Shown: one piece after another, positions 59,989 through 64,000 of the stretch
Layout: the number at the start of each line of letters is the position of its first letter
Numbering within the stretch: the first letter of the stretch is position 1
Assembly (NCBI GenBank): GCA_020721585.1
Contig: DYMK01000001.1
Location: 248,001-312,000, forward strand
Direction: 5' to 3'
Source of the DNA: Sulfuricurvum sp.
GTDB lineage: Bacteria > Campylobacterota > Campylobacteria > Campylobacterales > Sulfurimonadaceae
Length of the DNA: 64,000 nt
The notes under the pieces: model-generated
Seen by the model: the letters and a program-made list of their open reading frames with translations, nothing else
The model's database searches: none
Told to the model about the DNA's origin: nothing
Made by a program: the position numbers and the translations under genes

Positions 59989-62073
59989 TTACATTACGAA
60001 TACGTGAGGGACGATAAGGGGGTATTTTTTCATTTTACGGTAAATATGCTTGCGCACCACTTGCCGTAAATCGTTCTCCAACGCCTTGGGATTTTCGATC
60101 AATCCGGGTTTGAGATTGACAAGGAAATGTTCCAATACATCTTCCATCTCATTGGCAAACGCTTTATCATTACGGTCAGAGACCAATCCAAAACTGGTCA
60201 CCAACGGTTTAGAGAGGAGCCGTGAATCGGAAATACCCACTTGCGCTACTAAGATGATCATCCCCTCGCTTGCCATTTTTTGTCGGTCGATAACGATGTC
60301 ATCTTCGATTTGGTGATTGTTTTGGTTGTCGATGTAGGTTTTACCCGTTTTGACCGTTTTGGCTTTACGCATCATCTTCGTACCCACTTCGATGCAGTCG
60401 CCATCCCCCATGAGCAAGATATTGCGTTCAGGGACACCACAGCTAATGGCGGTCTCTTTGTGTTTCATGATATGGTTGTACTCACCATGAACAGGGAGGA
60501 AAAATTTAGGATTGGTGAGACGTAACATCAATTTTTGTTCTTCCATACTCGCATGACCCGAAACGTGAATGTCACGGTCATTAGCCACTTTTGCCCCTGC
60601 CCGTTGGAGGTAATTGAGCATTCCCGAAATAGACCCTTCATTCCCTGGAATCGCACGGGCAGAGAGGACGATCAAATCGGTGGGTTTGATCTTGATGTGA
60701 CGGTGTTCTCCGATTGCCATACGAAACAGTGCCGAGCTTGGCTCCCCTTGGCTTCCTGTGGTGACGATAAGGACATCTTTATCACTCATTCGGTTGGCCT
60801 CTTCGGCATCGATGAAGATGCTTTTGGGGAGTTTGATGTAATCGTATTGCATCGCCACTTCTAAATTACGCTCCATCGAACGCCCGATAACACAGATTTT
60901 ACGGTTGTATTTGAGTCCATACTGAATCGCTTGATAGACACGGTGGATATTGGAGCTAAAGGTGGACATGATAATGCGTCCCTCTGCTTTGGCAAAAATA
61001 CGGTCAAATCCCGGAGCTACGGTCAATTCGCTAGGGGTCCACTCTTTGTTATGGGAGTTGGTGGAATCGCTCAAAAGACACAAAACCCCTTTTTCCCCAT
61101 AATGTGCCAAACGATGTAAATCCGCGGTGTACCCATCCACAGGGGTGTGATCGATTTTAAAATCTCCCGTATGGATGATCGTTCCTGCTTTGGTAGTGAT
61201 TGCCAAAGAGCTTGAATCGATAATCGAGTGGGTCATATGCATCCACTCAACCTCAAAATCGTTCCCAATTTTATACACTTGACGTTTGACAATCGGGTTA
61301 AAATAACGGCGAAATTCCCGCATATGGTGTTCATCAAATTTATTCCCAATCATTGCCAAGGGCAAAGGGGTCCCGTAAATCGGAAATTGCATCTCTTTGA
61401 AAAAATAAGGAACCGCCCCAATGTGGTCTTCGTGGGCATGCGTGATAATAACGGCAACGATTTTTTTACGAATTTCCCGTAAATAGGTAAAATCGGGGAC
61501 AAGAATATCAACTCCGTGCATCTCTTCATCGGGAAAACTCATCCCAATATCGATGATGATCGCTTCGTTTTCGGTCTCGATCACCGTCATATTTCCCCCA
61601 ATTTCCCCTAAACCACCCAAGGGGATAATGCGCACTTTTTCGTTGTTCTCAAGATCCAGTTTGAAATGGGGATTGAGACGATTTTTGTGCGCCTCTTGAT
61701 TTTTGAGGACAAAATCGCGCAAATTGGTATCAATAGGGGTTGCGGGAGAACCGCGACGACGGTTGCGTGAGGGACGGTTATTTTCACTCTCTGAAGCAAC
61801 ACTGGTCGCATTTTCCCCCTCAGAACGTGGCGCACGCGGTGGGCGGCTATCCGGACGAGGGGGGCGATTGTCCTGTCGTGGCGGACGGTTTTCCGTGCGG
61901 GGTGGGCGATTGTCTTGTCGTGGTGAACGGTTCTCCTCTTTGGGACGCTCATTCATTGTAGCATCACCTTCTCCTCGGTTCTCATTACGAGGACGAAACG
62001 GGCGACGATTGTTATTGGGGCGACGCTCTTTATTATCGGTGGTGGGGTTGGGTTGGTTGGTTTCATCAGCCAT
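59989..62073 (-). CDS. rnj: Ribonuclease J
   Basis: A metallo-beta-lactamase/beta-CASP ribonuclease with 5'-exonuclease and endonuclease activity, the main RNA decay enzyme of Helicobacter-type bacteria. The core has HAHEDHIGA near residue 212, HTGDFKIDHTP, LSDSTNSHNKEW, and beta-CASP motifs STFSSNIHRV and VSGHASMEEQ and FLPVHGEY. About 130 residues at the N-terminus are disordered and Arg/Asn/Pro-rich, with repeats of RPPRxDN. I start at the ATG at 62073 rather than the TTG at 62088, since AAGGAT lies 6 bases before the ATG. It follows rsmA, as in Helicobacter. Confidence 0.94.
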   Translation of the reverse strand: MADETNQPNPTTDNKERRPNNNRRPFRPRNENRGEGDATMNERPKEENRSPRQDNRPPRTENRPPRQDNRPPRPDSRPPRAPRSEGENATSVASESENNRPSRNRRRGSPATPIDTNLRDFVLKNQEAHKNRLNPHFKLDLENNEKVRIIPLGGLGEIGGNMTVIETENEAIIIDIGMSFPDEEMHGVDILVPDFTYLREIRKKIVAVIITHAHEDHIGAVPYFFKEMQFPIYGTPLPLAMIGNKFDEHHMREFRRYFNPIVKRQVYKIGNDFEVEWMHMTHSIIDSSSLAITTKAGTIIHTGDFKIDHTPVDGYTADLHRLAHYGEKGVLCLLSDSTNSHNKEWTPSELTVAPGFDRIFAKAEGRIIMSTFSSNIHRVYQAIQYGLKYNRKICVIGRSMERNLEVAMQYDYIKLPKSIFIDAEEANRMSDKDVLIVTTGSQGEPSSALFRMAIGEHRHIKIKPTDLIVLSARAIPGNEGSISGMLNYLQRAGAKVANDRDIHVSGHASMEEQKLMLRLTNPKFFLPVHGEYNHIMKHKETAISCGVPERNILLMGDGDCIEVGTKMMRKAKTVKTGKTYIDNQNNHQIEDDIVIDRQKMASEGMIILVAQVGISDSRLLSKPLVTSFGLVSDRNDKAFANEMEDVLEHFLVNLKPGLIENPKALENDLRQVVRKHIYRKMKKYPLIVPHVFVM

Positions 62074-62157
62074 GGAAATATCCTTCAATACAATGTGATA
62101 AATTTTTAAATCGGTACAGTAAAAGTGCTTTTCGCAGTTTTGAGCGCTTAAGTAAGC

Positions 62158-62937
62158 TTAAGATAAAAGGGCGTAAAGCCGGTGAAAGTCAGCGGTGCAG
62201 AGTTGATGAGGTCGGATAGTGCGGAGTAATTCAAGGGTATCAAACGCTTGAACGACCAATTCGCTATCATAGCATGCCGTGAGATTTTTATGGAGGGTTT
62301 TACGAGGTTGCGTAAAGGCAACGCGTAAAAAATTTTCAAACCCTTCATCATTTCGATTCGACCATTTTGAAATGAGCAGTACGGCCGAATCGACTTTGGG
62401 AGCCGGCTCAAATGCGGTTGGCGGAACGTGCAAGATGATTTCAACATCCCCCACACTTTGCGCTATGACGCTAAGGGCTCCAAAAGCTTTCTCATTGGGT
62501 GTGGCAGAAAATTTCTCCGCCACTTCACGCTGTATCATGACAAGCAGATTTTTACACGCCGGATCAGCGAGGGCTTTTAAGATGATGTTCGTCGCAATGT
62601 AATAGGGCAAATTCGCTACTAAATCATACGGTTCATCCAAAAGCTGGCTCTTCCAATGCTCCAACACATCTCCACAACGGAGAGTCAAAGCTTCGGTAGC
62701 GATAGCATCGGCAAAATGGTGTTCTAAATGCTTGCACAAGTCGGTATCAACCTCAAAAGCGGTAACACTTTTGACATTAACTAAATAGTTAGTTAAATCA
62801 CCTAATCCAGGCCCGATCTCCGCGATACGATGAGGCGTATTGGGCATCGATTGGATGATTTGAGTTAAAACACTCTGATCCCGTAAAAAATTTTGACCAA
62901 ACTTCTTTTTGGCGATAGTGGTACGATTTTTCTGCAT
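62158..62937 (-). CDS. rsmA: 16S rRNA (A1518/A1519) dimethyltransferase
   Basis: Dimethylates two adjacent adenines in the 3'-terminal helix of 16S rRNA; also called KsgA. Seen: KKKFGQNFLRDQSVL, motif I IAEIGPGLGDLTNYL near residue 40, motif IV LVANLPYYIATNI and the MIQREVAEKFSA stretch. Length 259. It lies 84 bases upstream of the rnj start on the same strand, a conserved pair. A repeat unit lies upstream. Confidence 0.96.
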   Translation of the reverse strand: MQKNRTTIAKKKFGQNFLRDQSVLTQIIQSMPNTPHRIAEIGPGLGDLTNYLVNVKSVTAFEVDTDLCKHLEHHFADAIATEALTLRCGDVLEHWKSQLLDEPYDLVANLPYYIATNIILKALADPACKNLLVMIQREVAEKFSATPNEKAFGALSVIAQSVGDVEIILHVPPTAFEPAPKVDSAVLLISKWSNRNDEGFENFLRVAFTQPRKTLHKNLTACYDSELVVQAFDTLELLRTIRPHQLCTADFHRLYALLS

Positions 62938-63023
62938 TTGGAAGTGAGTATATCCAATTTCTTGTTAATTCATTGTTAAACGCTGCACTATCTTGAAGCC
63001 ACGTTGCTACCGTAATCAAGCTC

Positions 63024-63049
63024 GTCATACTGAACGTGATTCAGCATCT
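63024..63049. repeat. Dispersed palindrome, CTGAA-type
   Basis: GTCATACTGAACGTGATTCA (then GCATCT) matches the unit at 34949 except for two bases, and is followed by the same TTTTTTTAGACCC tail. It lies between the EptA-type gene and rsmA. Confidence 0.75.
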
Positions 63050-63087
63050 CTTTTTTTAGACCCTTGAGGCGTTGCGGACATAAACAT

Positions 63088-63999
63088 TTACCGCCCCGCG
63101 TTTACCAAATCCAACCCCCTTTGATAGACCTGTGTTTGTACCCCATTCATCCCCAAAAGGGTGTGAAAAATCGTATCTTGGGATTGGGGTTGGGTGGCAC
63201 GTTCGTGGAGTGTGCGCGCATCAACGGTGAAGTTTTTCCCGAACCACATCACCGCAGGGACGTGTTTTTGGGCTTCGGGGGCGATAGCGTAGGGAAATCC
63301 GTGCAAATACAGCCCTTTTTCCCCCAACGACTCCCCATGGTCACTCACGTACATCATCGCTGTGGCGAAATGGTCATCATTTTCTTTGAGCAATGCGATC
63401 GTACGGTTCAAAAAGGCATCGGTATAGGTGATGGCATTGTCATACGCATTGATGATCGATTGTTGGGAACACTGCTCTAATTGATTGCTTTGACACACGG
63501 GTGTGAAGGTCTCATAGTTTTTGGGATACCGTTTAAAATAGGCAGGGCCGTGATTCCCCATTTGGTGCAAAACAATAAGGATATTCCCTTTGGGGTGGGT
63601 ATGAATATAGTCTTGCAACCCGACAAGCATCCCCTCATCACGGCACTCTTCATCGCAGACGCTGTTTTTGTCAGAGGTTTTATAATCCTCATAGGCTACG
63701 CGCAAAGCGACCCCTTTGGAATCGGAGTTATTATCCCGCCACAGTACATTGACCCCCGCACGTTGTAAGACATCCAAAACGTTTTGGGTGTGTTGGGCTT
63801 TTTCCCCATTGTAATTTTCCCGCCCGAAGGGAGAGAACATACACGGTACCGATACCGCGGTCTCGGTGCCGCACGAGGTGAATTGGGTAAAATTGATCAC
63901 CCCCGCTTGGGACAACAACGGCGTAGTGGGGCGTGCGTAACCATTGAGACCAAAATGATCCCACCGTACCGCTTCGCCTACGACCATAATGATGAGTTT
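63088..63999 (-). CDS. Phosphoethanolamine transferase, EptA-type (5' end outside window)
   Basis: The catalytic alkaline phosphatase-fold domain of a lipid A or core phosphoethanolamine transferase. The frame stays open past the inner ATG at 63987 to the window edge (KLIIMVVGEAVRWDHFGLNG), so the N-terminal membrane part is missing. Metal and nucleophile motifs are present: VVGEAVRWDHF, FTSCGTETAVSVPCMFSPFG (nucleophile Thr), the Cys pairs CDEECRDEG and CQSNQLEQCS, MGNHGPAYFKRYP, and VSDHGESLGEKGLYLHG. Adding phosphoethanolamine would lower surface charge and polymyxin binding. EAVR in place of the usual ETAR is a mild departure. Confidence 0.9.
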   Translation of the reverse strand, partial: KLIIMVVGEAVRWDHFGLNGYARPTTPLLSQAGVINFTQFTSCGTETAVSVPCMFSPFGRENYNGEKAQHTQNVLDVLQRAGVNVLWRDNNSDSKGVALRVAYEDYKTSDKNSVCDEECRDEGMLVGLQDYIHTHPKGNILIVLHQMGNHGPAYFKRYPKNYETFTPVCQSNQLEQCSQQSIINAYDNAITYTDAFLNRTIALLKENDDHFATAMMYVSDHGESLGEKGLYLHGFPYAIAPEAQKHVPAVMWFGKNFTVDARTLHERATQPQSQDTIFHTLLGMNGVQTQVYQRGLDLVNAGR

Positions 64000-64000
64000 A

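Overview
The window reads as chromosomal DNA from a member of the Campylobacterota (Epsilonproteobacteria), most like free-living Sulfurimonas/Sulfuricurvum-type organisms. This is an inference from gene content: a ccoNOQP cbb3 oxidase operon with a DUF4006 gene, a futalosine-pathway menaquinone gene (mqnC), ThyX, RNase J beside rsmA, HisZ coupled to purA, short RecG and BioB forms, and abundant TIGR04219/OmpA-type outer membrane proteins. Genes are tightly packed. No tRNA, rRNA, CRISPR array or insertion sequence was seen, and no gene-free stretch exceeds 300 bases.

Layout. 0-6.6 kb: the tail of a response-regulator receiver domain, then a minus-strand cluster coding a ~1370-residue secreted protein and three type IV pilin-like proteins that resembles the mshQ/D/O/P end of MSHA pilus loci. 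6.6-13.9 kb: housekeeping genes on the minus strand (recG, an M16-fold peptidase homologue without its zinc motif, mqnC, nusB, ribH, kdsA, an NDH-2-type dehydrogenase). 13.9-20.1 kb: an AT-richer defence block with a DUF262/DUF1524 (GmrSD-like) gene, a BaiN-type flavoprotein gene, and a BcgI-like restriction system made of a specificity subunit and a fused nuclease-methyltransferase. 20.3-23.5 kb (plus strand): psiE, rplM-rpsI, and a Cys-rich Sel1-repeat protein with a near-perfect 39-bp tandem repeat. 23.6-34.9 kb: metH, msrA, an OmpA-family porin, a YpdA-like reductase, bioB, a YfcE-type phosphoesterase, topA, the 4.5S SRP RNA, and rnhB.

35.1-37.3 kb holds two outer-membrane beta-barrel genes. 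The first carries an 11-unit CT repeat in its signal-peptide region and is out of frame by one repeat unit, so it looks like a phase-variable gene caught in the OFF state. 37.4-40.5 kb is the rpsL-rpsG-fusA operon. 40.6-47.7 kb contains an LpxH-like phosphoesterase with a permuted-papain partner, a membrane protein of unknown role, and the ccoNOQP operon followed by DUF4006, a 33-residue membrane peptide missed by ordinary ORF calling, a TPM-like protein and FixH/CcoH. 48-54.8 kb has carA-DUF507, a class V aminotransferase-hisZ-purA unit, uppP and an RlmI-like methyltransferase. 54.8-64 kb has an SPFH/prohibitin gene, thrS-infC-rpmI-rplT, a small lipoprotein with thyX, rnj with rsmA, and a partial EptA-type phosphoethanolamine transferase.

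The most notable points are the CT-repeat contingency locus, the two-gene BcgI-like restriction system with a 24-bp tandem duplication in its specificity subunit, the pilin-like/giant-protein cluster, two very small genes with strong ribosome binding sites, and a dispersed family of intergenic palindromes seen at seven loci.
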